From JBEGHD01 sp049334165 (GTDB taxonomy: Bacteria > Bacteroidota > Bacteroidia > Flavobacteriales_D > Sanyastnellaceae): a stretch of 64,000 nucleotides of DNA. The translations under genes were made by a program, and so were the position numbers. A model generated the notes under the pieces. The model saw only the letters and a program-made list of their open reading frames with translations. It was not told the origin of the DNA and ran no database searches. Numbering within the stretch: the stretch's first letter is position 1; each line of letters opens with the position of its first letter. Location of the stretch: assembly GCA_049334165.1 (NCBI GenBank), contig JBEGHD010000002.1; one strand, written 5' to 3'. Positions 1 to 8,454 of the stretch are shown here, piece by piece.

Positions 1-409
1 CTGAAATGTCAGCTTCAGCACCTGCTCTGATTTCATTTGCAGAAATAAGGACACCAGCATAAGCACCGCCACCAAGTGAAAAATTTCCAAGGTCGCGCTG
101 AAGTGTAATTGGAATTTCCAGGTAATTAAATTTTAGGGCGTACTCAAAAATGCCTTTTTCATTGTCGGGAATCTGACGACTGCCTTTTTGGACGAAAAGT
201 AGTCCCATTTGCAGACCCCAGTCTTCATTCCAGTTCATTTTTACGTGTGCCCCTCCGGTGAGGCCAAACTTGTCGAAGCCGGCAAGTCCATCACCGCCAA
301 CCTGGCTTGTTACAGCACCCGCTTTAACACCTGCTGTAAAAGTGAGCTGGCTGTGAGCAGTAAAGACACTTGCTAAAATGAAAAGGGTAGAAAGAAGAAA
401 AATTCGCAT
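1..409 (-). CDS. PorT-like outer-membrane beta-barrel protein (3' end cut by window)
   Basis: The first 136 codons of a gene whose C-terminus lies off the left edge. The protein starts MRIFLLSTLFILAS, a signal peptide ending near AHSQ (residue 20). It continues with alternating short beta strands and Gly-rich turns such as GVKAGAV, GLTGGAHVKMNW, GLQMGLLFVQKGS, NYLEIPITL and GGGAYAGVL. The NYLEIPI pattern is characteristic of small Bacteroidota PorT/OmpA-type barrel domains (outer membrane protein beta-barrel family). It probably sits in the outer membrane; substrate and partners cannot be told. The ATG is one base after the TAG stop of the upstream Omp28-like gene, so the two are co-transcribed and probably translationally coupled. 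The family is clear but the role is not. Confidence 0.8.
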   Translation of the reverse strand, partial: MRIFLLSTLFILASVFTAHSQLTFTAGVKAGAVTSQVGGDGLAGFDKFGLTGGAHVKMNWNEDWGLQMGLLFVQKGSRQIPDNEKGIFEYALKFNYLEIPITLQRDLGNFSLGGGAYAGVLISANEIRAGAEADIS

Positions 410-410
410 G

Positions 411-1307
411 CTATTCAATAAGTTTTGCATGTGAAACATCGATTATCTCGTAAGTGTTCGCATTGAAAACATAAGCGTAAACGTACATGTGGCTGTGATC
501 GTATTCTTCACTTACCGTGTGAGGAAATTCATTTTCGAAAGTTAGTCCTGGTGAAGTGATCTGATCGGTGGTTACCAATCCGGTACCTTGAACTCCGTTT
601 ACAGCTCCTCGCAGAACATGGCGATGCACGTAGTCTGGAATATTCCCATAAGGATAGTTTGGATCTGAAGGTTGACCCCCAGTTCCATTTTTCTGCCAGT
701 CGACTACGCTGTCTTCTACCATCACGACACTGAGTGAGTACATTCCATCCCACTCTTCGATAGCTTCAGTCGTTGTGCTGATGTTGAGCTCACGACTCGT
801 AGTGTCATAATTCAGAATGATTTCGATTTCCGCAATTTTTGGATCGTCAAGAATGCTTTCTACGGTTGACCTCCAACTCCCTACACCGAGCCAGTAAGAG
901 CCGTCAACCTCGATTCCGCTGACTACACCGAGTGGCATAAATTGTATGTCATATTGGTTTTGTAGTTGGAGTCCAAGCGGAGTCCTGAAATCAGTCACAA
1001 ATGGATCTCCCGGATCACCCTCAACAGGAGTTGAAAGTCCATCAAGGTCTGGATGAACTCCTAGTACAGTCACTTGCTCTGGATAGTCTTCGTAAATGCC
1101 TTCAGCGGTCACAGCAGCGTTCGGGCAGTTTGAGCACTGGTGGCCTGTGAAGTCCATTAGTAGGATGTCTCTTTTCATGGCCACAGTGGTATCAGTTCCA
1201 CCGCCACCGCCTGTATTCGTGTCCTCAGTTGGGTCATCCACATAGTCGCAAGAAGTGAAAAATGCGAGTGTTATAAATACGGGTAGGAATAAAAATCGAA
1301 ATTTCAT
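411..1307 (-). CDS. Omp28-related lipoprotein with thioredoxin-like CxxC
   Basis: A 298-residue lipoprotein. The hydrophobic leader ends in a lipobox FTSC with the lipidated Cys at residue 20, followed by an acidic and Gly-rich linker (about 21-44). The folded part opens with a thioredoxin-like strand and a C58-S-N-C61 pair in the context DFTGHQCSNCPNAA, the hallmark of the Omp28-related family of Bacteroidota. The rest of the protein is beta-rich. It probably faces the periplasm or the cell surface and may take part in thiol or disulfide exchange, which is inferred from the motif only. It lies 13 nt after the DUF6029 gene on the same strand, in a run that also includes two further thioredoxin-fold proteins, so a shared redox role at the envelope is likely. 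Confidence 0.85.
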   Translation of the reverse strand: MKFRFLFLPVFITLAFFTSCDYVDDPTEDTNTGGGGGTDTTVAMKRDILLMDFTGHQCSNCPNAAVTAEGIYEDYPEQVTVLGVHPDLDGLSTPVEGDPGDPFVTDFRTPLGLQLQNQYDIQFMPLGVVSGIEVDGSYWLGVGSWRSTVESILDDPKIAEIEIILNYDTTSRELNISTTTEAIEEWDGMYSLSVVMVEDSVVDWQKNGTGGQPSDPNYPYGNIPDYVHRHVLRGAVNGVQGTGLVTTDQITSPGLTFENEFPHTVSEEYDHSHMYVYAYVFNANTYEIIDVSHAKLIE

Positions 1308-1320
1308 GGCAAATGAGTTT

Positions 1321-3012
1321 TTAGAAACTACTTGTTATTGTCAAAGTTAAGCCATTTGACGCAGGTACCGGTCGGCAAACACCTCCAACACAGAAGATTC
1401 CTGCTCTTCGCTTTCCGTATTCCACGCTGAATCGGTTGCCACCGTTGACATACGTGACAGATCCAAATGGGTAGTGAAGCTTGTTGTCTTCCTTCGGGTT
1501 ACCGAGGTTGTACTGATTGAGTACAGCAAAAATCCAGTGAGGAGAAACGCTATACTCAAAAACTGCAGCTATCCAGTCTCCCTGGTGTTGATCGGTTCTC
1601 ATGTATTGGAAAACTGAACGCAGGTTGTGTTTCTTTTTCAACTTCGTGTTGATCTCAGCAATGAAAACGTCAGCGTAAACATTTCCTTTTACTGCTGATC
1701 CATCCAGGAAGTAAGCACCCTGGTTCACATCATTGTTGTAAACGAAATTGTAGTAGCTGAATTTCGTCTTCCACATTTTCGACCATTTTTTGTCGAGCAC
1801 AATGTGAAAATCACTGAAGTTTAGCTGATCTCCGGGAGATAGAAAGTTGTTGGTTCTGTAGCCGTTGCGTTGTCCGTCTTCCACAGAGGCAATGTGCGTG
1901 GTGTCCGGGTTGTATGCCTGAGCAAAACTTACGATTACATCCATTCCGTATTTGTTCCACTTTGCATCGCTTCGTGGAATTTTAAAGGCGGTTTCGGCCA
2001 TGAAGGCGACCTCGCCATTAAACTGTGTGGCATACGGGTAAAAAGTGCCAGCCAGAATGTAGGAGTGCTGGCGAGTCATTGCCGGAAGGAAGTTGATTGT
2101 AGCGTCTGTAATCTGAAGACTTCTATCTGGTCTAAAGCTGAAATTGTCTATGGACTTGGCATCAAAGGTGAATGAGAAACCTCTTGTAGCGTATGTCAGA
2201 TTCATCAGCAGGGCGCGGCCATCCTTGTAAATGTAGCCATTGTCTTGCGATGGGTCATTGATTTTGTAAGCGTACTCACCCATCACGCTGATTGGCCCTC
2301 GTTGAACCGTCATGCGGCCAGCCCAGGAACCTACGTTTTCGGGGAGCACCAGGTCAGAGCGATTATCTCGTTGATACTTACTCACGAAGCTTCCCCCGAG
2401 GATAACCTGTGTTTTTGCCGAGAGCCACGATTCTTTCAGTTGGTTCACGAAGATTTCACCATCGATTCCCCGAACATAGCCATCGGTGTTTATGAGACCA
2501 TCGTTGAAGTTGTAGCGCATTTTTCCGTAAACACCTTTCAGGTAGACTCCAGCAAGAGGCGAGTAGTTGACTTTCACTCCATCCATTGCATTGTCGAGTC
2601 CGAGGTTTCGCTCCTCGTAGCTGCGAAGTACGAGTCCATTTCCAAACTGCTCATAGAAATTCCCAATCGTCACCGATAGGTTTTCCTGAGTAAAAGCTGC
2701 ATACCGATAACCCAGTCCTGTACCGGTAAATCTATTAGGATAACCGGCTTGTCTGGGGAGGTAGGATTCGTAGCGAATTCCAGCGCTAAATTTTCCTCTT
2801 CGATAGTTGAGGTTAGTAAAAGCATTCATGGTAGCCTGCTCGGGTGGAGTGACAGCGCCAATTGCAGAGTCCTCGTTGTATTGCTGGAAAAGGACCTGGA
2901 CATTTCCAGAAATTTGCCCCAGGTCGTCCGGCAAGTTTATTTGTTGTTGGGCGAAGCCAAAAATTGGCACTGCCAAAAAAACGACAAGGGAGAGTTGTTT
3001 CAAAAGTTTCAT
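1321..3012 (-). CDS. DUF6029 family outer-membrane beta-barrel protein
   Basis: A 563-residue protein with a cleavable signal peptide (MKLLKQLSLVVFLAVPIFGFAQ, cut near residue 22). The rest is almost all amphipathic beta strands separated by short polar turns, ending in a terminal Phe (TITSSF) as expected for a beta-barrel. The N-terminal part, with QISGNVQVLFQQYNEDSAIGA and the later GNFYEQFGNGLVLRSYEERNLGLDNAMDGV (not contiguous), matches my recollection of the Bacteroidota DUF6029 family. No biochemical function is known to me. It follows a TlpA-like gene and precedes the Omp28-like gene on the same strand. I infer that it forms a membrane partner for these redox proteins. Confidence 0.8.
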   Translation of the reverse strand: MKLLKQLSLVVFLAVPIFGFAQQQINLPDDLGQISGNVQVLFQQYNEDSAIGAVTPPEQATMNAFTNLNYRRGKFSAGIRYESYLPRQAGYPNRFTGTGLGYRYAAFTQENLSVTIGNFYEQFGNGLVLRSYEERNLGLDNAMDGVKVNYSPLAGVYLKGVYGKMRYNFNDGLINTDGYVRGIDGEIFVNQLKESWLSAKTQVILGGSFVSKYQRDNRSDLVLPENVGSWAGRMTVQRGPISVMGEYAYKINDPSQDNGYIYKDGRALLMNLTYATRGFSFTFDAKSIDNFSFRPDRSLQITDATINFLPAMTRQHSYILAGTFYPYATQFNGEVAFMAETAFKIPRSDAKWNKYGMDVIVSFAQAYNPDTTHIASVEDGQRNGYRTNNFLSPGDQLNFSDFHIVLDKKWSKMWKTKFSYYNFVYNNDVNQGAYFLDGSAVKGNVYADVFIAEINTKLKKKHNLRSVFQYMRTDQHQGDWIAAVFEYSVSPHWIFAVLNQYNLGNPKEDNKLHYPFGSVTYVNGGNRFSVEYGKRRAGIFCVGGVCRPVPASNGLTLTITSSF

Positions 3013-3064
3013 TTGAAAAACAGGTTTTGGTCTAAAGAGTCAGGTTGAGAGAGTTTTTGAGATG

Positions 3065-3562
3065 CTAGCCATTGACCAGCTCCATCACTTTTTCGAATAA
3101 TTCTTCTTCATCTCCGGGAGTGTATCCATTGTGCTGCCAAACGATATTGCCTTCACCATCAATCAGGAAAGTGTGAGGCACGTTGTTAACGTTCATAGCT
3201 CTCTTGAAGTCACCATTTGGGTCGAGGTAAACTTCGTAATCCCATGCCTGAGCATTTACGTAAGGACGAACACGAGTAGAGCTTCGGGCGTCATCAATGG
3301 AAATGGCAATCAACTTAACTCCGCTTTCTGCCTGCCAATCTGGGTAGATGTCCGCGATGTTGTTCAATTCTTTTTTGCACGGAGCGCACCAGGTTGCCCA
3401 AAAGCTAATGATGATCGGCTTGCCGTTGTTCGAAAATTCTTTGGTGTCAACTGTCTGACGGTTGAGGTCTCTGAGTTGAACAGATGGTAGTTGGCTATCC
3501 TGAGCCAATGTTGTAGTCGCAAATAGGATACAGAAGAGAGCAAAAAATGAATATCTAAGCAT
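3065..3562 (-). CDS. TlpA/ResA-like thiol-disulfide oxidoreductase
   Basis: A 165-residue exported thioredoxin-fold protein. Residues 1-20 form a signal peptide (cut after TLA). The active site is C59-A-P-C62 within SFWATWCAPCKKEL, the standard TlpA/ResA signature, and the cis-Pro region is NVNNVPHTFLID. The length is normal for a single-domain member. It acts in the periplasm, reducing or oxidising disulfides; the client protein is not evident, as no cytochrome c maturation gene is adjacent. It is followed 52 nt downstream by the DUF6029 barrel gene, so it probably heads a three- or four-gene operon running to the left edge of the window. Confidence 0.9.
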   Translation of the reverse strand: MLRYSFFALFCILFATTTLAQDSQLPSVQLRDLNRQTVDTKEFSNNGKPIIISFWATWCAPCKKELNNIADIYPDWQAESGVKLIAISIDDARSSTRVRPYVNAQAWDYEVYLDPNGDFKRAMNVNNVPHTFLIDGEGNIVWQHNGYTPGDEEELFEKVMELVNG

Positions 3563-3591
3563 GAATATTGGATTTAGTGAATTCAGTAAAA

Positions 3592-3643
3592 TAAAGAGTC
3601 AGCAGCTCGGATGCAATATGAATACCAAACTACTGACTCTTTA
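3592..3643 (-). terminator. Inverted repeat with T-rich tail after the T9SS thioredoxin gene
   Basis: A perfect 11-bp inverted repeat, TAAAGAGTCAG at 3592-3602 and CTGACTCTTTA at 3633-3643, with a loop of about 30 nt. Read on the minus strand it begins 23 nt after the stop of the thioredoxin/T9SS gene and its second arm runs into TTTATTTTA. This suits a Rho-independent terminator, though the loop is long. The arm at 3592-3602 also lies about 30 nt upstream of the TlpA-like start, so a regulatory site is an alternative reading. Confidence 0.5.
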
Positions 3644-3665
3644 AATAAAGGGATTGAATTATGCT

Positions 3666-5156
3666 TTATCGTGTTCTGGTGATTCGTTTAGTGATAGCTT
3701 CACCATCAATCGTAAAGTTCATGATGTAAACTCCTGGCTCAAGCTCGTTCATGTCGATCACATCTCTGTGCTGACCAGCTTTCATGCTACCAAAGTTTTC
3801 AGAGATCACTTGCTGACCTACCATGTTGTAAACAGTCAATGTAACATCGCTCGCTTTTGCAAGGTCGAAGTTCACATTGGTGATTCCGTTTGTTGGGTTA
3901 GGGTAGATGCTGAGTGATGATTTAGAATCAACTTCGGTAACTGACGCGGTTGGATCTGTGCGGAATCCATTGAAGTCTTCGTCTTCGTAGTCTCCATCTC
4001 CTTCTGCGATAATCCAGTTCTCATCAGTTGAGCCAATGATTTCGTAACCATAATTAGCTGGGTTTCCTGTTGATTGAGGGCCGGTGTAGTACATTCCGTC
4101 ACCATAATCATCGTAAATTGTAAAAGTAAAGCAATCTGCATCAGAGCCTAGGTTTACTTCATGTTCGTGAGTTTCTAGAGCATCAGCCGAAGTGTACTGG
4201 TGAGAATCAATAATATTCCCTGAACCATCTTTGATTTCCCAACTACATTCCTGAGAGTAATAATCAGTAATCACACGAACTGTAATAGTGGAAGATGCGA
4301 GATCTGAAGCATTGATGAGCTCAGTATATGAGTCGTTTGTTTCAAGGTCATCTGCTGTAGTGATGTTGAAAGTCACTTCCGTGTCTGATGTTACATTCAC
4401 AGTTCCAACTTCAACGTCTGCAATTTCGTAAGTAGAAAGATTTCCTGTCCACTCTGTACTGGCAACAACGTTTCCGTTGATCACGGCTTCAATACTTGCT
4501 GAAGTTAAATCTTCAGATCCGAGGTTTTGAAGACCAACTTTAAGGTCATAGTCTCCACAAGCAATTGGCTCAGCAGTTTGAGAAGCGGTAAGGCCACCAT
4601 CAGTTCCTTCTGTAGCAACAGGGCACGCCTGAGCAAAAGAATACAGGTTGGCAACAGATTGTTGTCCTACTTCTGTCACTACTCTACTAGGGCAGATACC
4701 ATATACAGTTGGGTAGTAAGCCAGGTTGTATAGTCCTGCGATTTGGTCATCATTTGCCATAATGTAAGGTACTCCTACTGTCCAGTCACCAATTGAGTTT
4801 CCTCCTCCAGTGATAGTTCCAGCAGGTGTAGATGCATCGCTCTCGATACCCATTACAATCACTTCATCAGTTCCTTCAGGACCGTATTGGTTGTAAAGAT
4901 CCTTAAGTGCACCAGCGTTTGGGTGACCAGTTCCGGTGTTGTGGTAGTTCCAGCAAGGTCCACACCATACAGCGTAAAGGTCAATAATTACGGTGTATCC
5001 CTGATCGAGATAGTCGTAAAGTTCGTGTTGATTACCATCTAGATCTGTGATGGTGAAGTTTGGTGCTATAGATCCATCTTCTAGTTGAGCAGATGAGTTA
5101 AAGCTCAACAAGAGAGTCGACACCAGGATAGATGTGAAAAGTAAAAGTCGCTTCAT
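3666..5156 (-). CDS. Secreted thioredoxin-fold protein with T9SS type A sorting domain
   Basis: A 496-residue exported protein. Residues 1-24 are a signal peptide. Residues about 25-190 form a TlpA/AhpC-like thioredoxin domain with C65-G-P-C68 in LYAVWCGPCWNYH. The middle (about 195-405) is beta-rich and carries many Asp/Thr residues, including a segment with DDYGDGMYY that recurs in Bacteroidota surface proteins. The last 80 or so residues (SIYPNPTNG onwards, ending TKRITRTR) form a type A T9SS sorting domain, so the mature protein should be carried across the outer membrane by the T9SS and either released or anchored. A thioredoxin motif on an exported protein suggests redox work outside the cell. 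An inverted repeat that could act as terminator separates it from the TlpA-like gene. Confidence 0.88.
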   Translation of the reverse strand: MKRLLLFTSILVSTLLLSFNSSAQLEDGSIAPNFTITDLDGNQHELYDYLDQGYTVIIDLYAVWCGPCWNYHNTGTGHPNAGALKDLYNQYGPEGTDEVIVMGIESDASTPAGTITGGGNSIGDWTVGVPYIMANDDQIAGLYNLAYYPTVYGICPSRVVTEVGQQSVANLYSFAQACPVATEGTDGGLTASQTAEPIACGDYDLKVGLQNLGSEDLTSASIEAVINGNVVASTEWTGNLSTYEIADVEVGTVNVTSDTEVTFNITTADDLETNDSYTELINASDLASSTITVRVITDYYSQECSWEIKDGSGNIIDSHQYTSADALETHEHEVNLGSDADCFTFTIYDDYGDGMYYTGPQSTGNPANYGYEIIGSTDENWIIAEGDGDYEDEDFNGFRTDPTASVTEVDSKSSLSIYPNPTNGITNVNFDLAKASDVTLTVYNMVGQQVISENFGSMKAGQHRDVIDMNELEPGVYIMNFTIDGEAITKRITRTR

Positions 5157-5563
5157 AAGAATAAATTTTGGTTGGTTTCTAAAATTCGATCTCGTAAATG
5201 TAAGACATACTTTTCTATTTCGTTATCATTTTCTGCCAAACTATCGAAATGCTAATTTCTGCTTGTTTAAGTGATAGGAATTTCATATTGAGTTCCAGGT
5301 TTTGAGTTTAATGTTATTAAACAAAGGTGTTTTGTTGGTTAATCCTGGGTTTTGTTCATTTATAGGAATCCAATATAAATCCCGAAGAGTGTATTTGTGA
5401 GTTTCAAATGGTCACCGTTGATTGCTCAGTATGTGGAGTATCGTGATAAATGATTATTGAAATCCTACCAATCTCTGGTCTGCATCAGCTGAATTTTGCC
5501 TCTCCCAATTTTTCTCCCTCATTTAATTAATACCTTTAGCGCCTCAAAAAAACTAGCTGAAAC
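5157..5563. other. 407-bp divergent intergenic region
   Basis: This is the only gene-free stretch above 300 bp. It separates the leftward thioredoxin/T9SS gene from the rightward maeB and must carry promoters for both. A TACCTTTA box at 5531-5538, about 25 nt before the maeB ATG, fits the Bacteroidota -7 consensus in seven of eight positions, but no TTTG lies at the usual 17-21 nt upstream of it (the nearest is 5495-5498). I found no clear box for the leftward gene, no RNA gene, no riboswitch and no repeat. The sequence is AT-rich with several stop codons in every frame. Confidence 0.5.
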
Positions 5564-7831
5564 ATGAGCAAAATCAGGAAGCAAGAGGCGCTGGACTACC
5601 ACTCGCAGGGTCGAAAAGGAAAGCTGGAAGTGATTCCGACAAAACCTTACAGCTCACAAAGAGACTTATCTCTGGCCTATTCTCCAGGTGTGGCCGAACC
5701 TTGTAAAGCGATAGAGAAGAATAAAGAAGACGCTTATAAATACACCATGAAGGGCAACCTCGTTGGTGTGATTTCTAACGGGACTGCTGTTTTAGGTCTG
5801 GGAGATATTGGTCCTGAAGCCTCTAAACCTGTGATGGAAGGTAAAGGAGTGCTTTTTAAAATCTTTGCCGATATCGATGTTTTTGACATAGAAGTGGATG
5901 CTTCAGATGTCGACAAGTTTGTAGAAACGGTAAAAGCGATCGCTCCAACTTTTGGAGGAATAAACCTCGAAGACATCAAAGCTCCTGAAGCTTTCGAAAT
6001 TGAAGATCGACTAAAGGCGGAGCTGGATATTCCTGTAATGCACGATGATCAGCACGGAACTGCAATCATTTCAGCTGCAGCTTTACTAAATGCACTTGAA
6101 CTGGCAGGAAAGAAACTGAGTAAAATCAAAGTAGTTTTTAGCGGTGCTGGTGCGGCAGCTATGTCTTGTGTGAAGCTCTACGAAAGCATGGGGGTGAAGA
6201 AAGACAACATCATCATGTTTGACAGCAAGGGCCTGGTGCACGTAGATCGCGATGATATGGATAAGCGCAAAGCTGAGTTTGCTACTAAAAAGAAGGTGAA
6301 AGACATGGAAGCTGCCATGAAAGGTTGCGATGTGTTTGTAGGTCTTTCTGCCGGAGGAATTGTCAGCGAAAAAATGGTGAAGTCGATGGCAAAAAATCCT
6401 ATCGTTTTTGCACTGGCCAATCCCGATCCCGAAATTACTTATAATGCAGCGAGAAAAGCTCGCAAAGATGTGATCATGGCGACTGGTCGTTCTGATAACC
6501 CAAACCAGGTAAACAACGTTCTCGGATTCCCTTACATATTTAGAGGGGCTCTTGATGTGAGGGCCAAGGCAATTAACGAAGAAATGAAGATTGCTGCTGT
6601 AAAAGCCATTGCCGAGCTCGCCAAGGAATCTGTTCCAGAAGAAGTGAACGAGGCTTACGATATGTCAAACATCACTTTTGGCCGCGAATTGATAATTCCA
6701 AAACCACTCGATCCGCGACTTCTTTCGAGGGTTTCTACGGCCGTTGCAAAAGCCGCTGTAGAAAGCGGTGTAGCCAGAGTTGATATTCCCGATTGGGAAG
6801 AATACTCAAGGTCCCTCAATGAGAGAATGGGTAAAGACAACAAGTTGATCAGGGGAGTTGCCGAACGAGGAAAGAAAAATCCGAGAAGAGTTGTTTTCGC
6901 AGAAGGCGACAACTATAAAATCTTAAAAGCTGCAGAGCAAGCTGTGGACGAGGGTATTTGTCAGCCGGTGCTACTCGGTAATTGCGAGAAGATCAAAGAG
7001 CTGATCGAAACCCACAGTCTTGAACTACCCGATGTAGAAATCATCGATCCAAAAGATAAAGCGAACGATAAAAGAGCGGATGCCTTTGCAGTAGAACTCT
7101 TCGAGAAAAGAAAGCGAAAGGGTATGACTCTTCTCGAAGCATCCAAGCTTATGCGAGATAGAAACTACTACGGTGCATCTTTAGTTAATGCCGGAGAGGC
7201 GGATGCGCTCATTTCTGGGATTACCAGAAACTACGGAAGTGTAATTCGTCCGGCTCTGAGAGTCATCGGAATGGAAGAAGGGGTTTCTCGAGTTGCCGGG
7301 ATGTACATCATTCAAACCAACCAGGGGCCGGTGTTCTTTGCCGATACTACCGTGAACTACGAACCAACAGCTGACGATCTTGTGAATATTACTTTGCTGG
7401 TGGCCGATGCTGTGAAAAAATTGAAAATTACACCGAGAATCGCCATGCTTTCTTACAGCAATTTCGGTTCATCTCAGGGAAAAGATGTGGACAAAGTTCA
7501 AAAGGCTGTGAAAATTCTTCACGAAGAGCACCCGCAACTTATTGTGGATGGAGAGCTTCAAGCAAACTTTGCATTGAACAATGACTTGCTCAAAGAGAAT
7601 TTCCCTTTTTCGGTTTTGAAAAACCGCAAAACCAACACGCTAATTTTCCCAAGCCTGGCTTCAGGTAACATTGCCTACAAATTAATTCAGGAGCTCGGTG
7701 ACAAAGAAGCGATCGGACCAATTCTGCTGGGGATGAAAAAATCTTTCCACGTACTTCAAATGGGTTGCAGCGTGAGAGAGATTCTCAACATGATTAGAAT
7801 TGCTGTAGTAGAAGCCCAATCCAAGAGTTGA
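5564..7831 (+). CDS. maeB: NADP-dependent malic enzyme (malic enzyme-PTA hybrid)
   Basis: A 755-residue cytoplasmic enzyme that decarboxylates malate to pyruvate with reduction of NAD(P). The N-terminal malic domain carries SLAYSPGVAEPC with the catalytic-region Tyr at residue 39, followed by GNLVGVISNGTAVLGLGDIG and the metal and substrate region HDDQHGTA. The dinucleotide-binding fold follows with VVFSGAGAAAM (around residue 190). From about residue 425 the protein continues as a phosphotransacetylase-like domain (RVVFAEGDNYKILKAA, NYEPTADDL, SYSNFGSSQG). In MaeB this tail is regulatory and not catalytic, binding acetyl-CoA-type effectors. The length is normal for the hybrid class. ruvA follows after 33 nt on the same strand. 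The enzyme probably feeds NADPH and pyruvate metabolism. Confidence 0.96.
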   Translation: MSKIRKQEALDYHSQGRKGKLEVIPTKPYSSQRDLSLAYSPGVAEPCKAIEKNKEDAYKYTMKGNLVGVISNGTAVLGLGDIGPEASKPVMEGKGVLFKIFADIDVFDIEVDASDVDKFVETVKAIAPTFGGINLEDIKAPEAFEIEDRLKAELDIPVMHDDQHGTAIISAAALLNALELAGKKLSKIKVVFSGAGAAAMSCVKLYESMGVKKDNIIMFDSKGLVHVDRDDMDKRKAEFATKKKVKDMEAAMKGCDVFVGLSAGGIVSEKMVKSMAKNPIVFALANPDPEITYNAARKARKDVIMATGRSDNPNQVNNVLGFPYIFRGALDVRAKAINEEMKIAAVKAIAELAKESVPEEVNEAYDMSNITFGRELIIPKPLDPRLLSRVSTAVAKAAVESGVARVDIPDWEEYSRSLNERMGKDNKLIRGVAERGKKNPRRVVFAEGDNYKILKAAEQAVDEGICQPVLLGNCEKIKELIETHSLELPDVEIIDPKDKANDKRADAFAVELFEKRKRKGMTLLEASKLMRDRNYYGASLVNAGEADALISGITRNYGSVIRPALRVIGMEEGVSRVAGMYIIQTNQGPVFFADTTVNYEPTADDLVNITLLVADAVKKLKITPRIAMLSYSNFGSSQGKDVDKVQKAVKILHEEHPQLIVDGELQANFALNNDLLKENFPFSVLKNRKTNTLIFPSLASGNIAYKLIQELGDKEAIGPILLGMKKSFHVLQMGCSVREILNMIRIAVVEAQSKS

Positions 7832-7864
7832 TATTTAATCAAACAAAAGTATCTTAGCCGGCTT

Positions 7865-8449
7865 ATGATTAATCACCTTAAGGGAAAGCTAGTAGAAAAG
7901 TCGCCAACTCACTGTGTTGTAGAGTGTTCGGGCGTTGGGTATTACGTTCAGATCTCACTCAATACATTTTCTGCCCTTGGCAAGGATGAAAATGTAATGG
8001 TGCTCACCCATCAGGTGATTCGTGACGATGCCCATTTGCTGTTCGGATTTATGTCAGAAGATGAGCGCAGCGTCTTTCGTTTACTGATTTCCGTTTCTGG
8101 GGTTGGAGCTTCAACCGGACAAATGATTTTGTCTTCTCTCAACCCCGATGAGGTGAAGAGTGCAATTACTGCTGGCGACTCTGCACTTTTCAAAAGTGTA
8201 AAGGGTATCGGTGCAAAAACTGCCCAGCGCATAATCATTGATTTACAGGATAAAATAGATAAGGTAGAAGGTGGAGAAGAAAAAGTTTCTCCATTGGGCA
8301 ATAGCCTAAAAAATGAAGCGTTAACCGCTTTGTCCTCGCTAGGCTTTGATCAAAAGAAAGCGGGGAAAGTACTAGACCAACTGTTGCAAACCGAACCAAC
8401 TATTAGTGAAGTGGAGGAGCTTATCAAGCAGGCCTTGAAACGTCTTTAG
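7865..8449 (+). CDS. ruvA: Holliday junction branch migration protein RuvA
   Basis: A 194-residue protein that binds four-way DNA junctions as a tetramer and loads RuvB helicase. It shows an N-terminal OB domain (MINHLKGKLVEKSPTHCVVE), two helix-hairpin-helix motifs (SVSGVGASTGQMIL and SVKGIGAKTAQRII), a charged linker, and a C-terminal RuvB-contact domain (NEALTALSSLGFDQKKAGKVL). The length is normal. It sits between maeB and sprA with only 5 nt to sprA. That order is one I recall as common in Bacteroidota. ruvB and ruvC are not in this window. Confidence 0.96.
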   Translation: MINHLKGKLVEKSPTHCVVECSGVGYYVQISLNTFSALGKDENVMVLTHQVIRDDAHLLFGFMSEDERSVFRLLISVSGVGASTGQMILSSLNPDEVKSAITAGDSALFKSVKGIGAKTAQRIIIDLQDKIDKVEGGEEKVSPLGNSLKNEALTALSSLGFDQKKAGKVLDQLLQTEPTISEVEELIKQALKRL

Positions 8450-8454
8450 AAATT

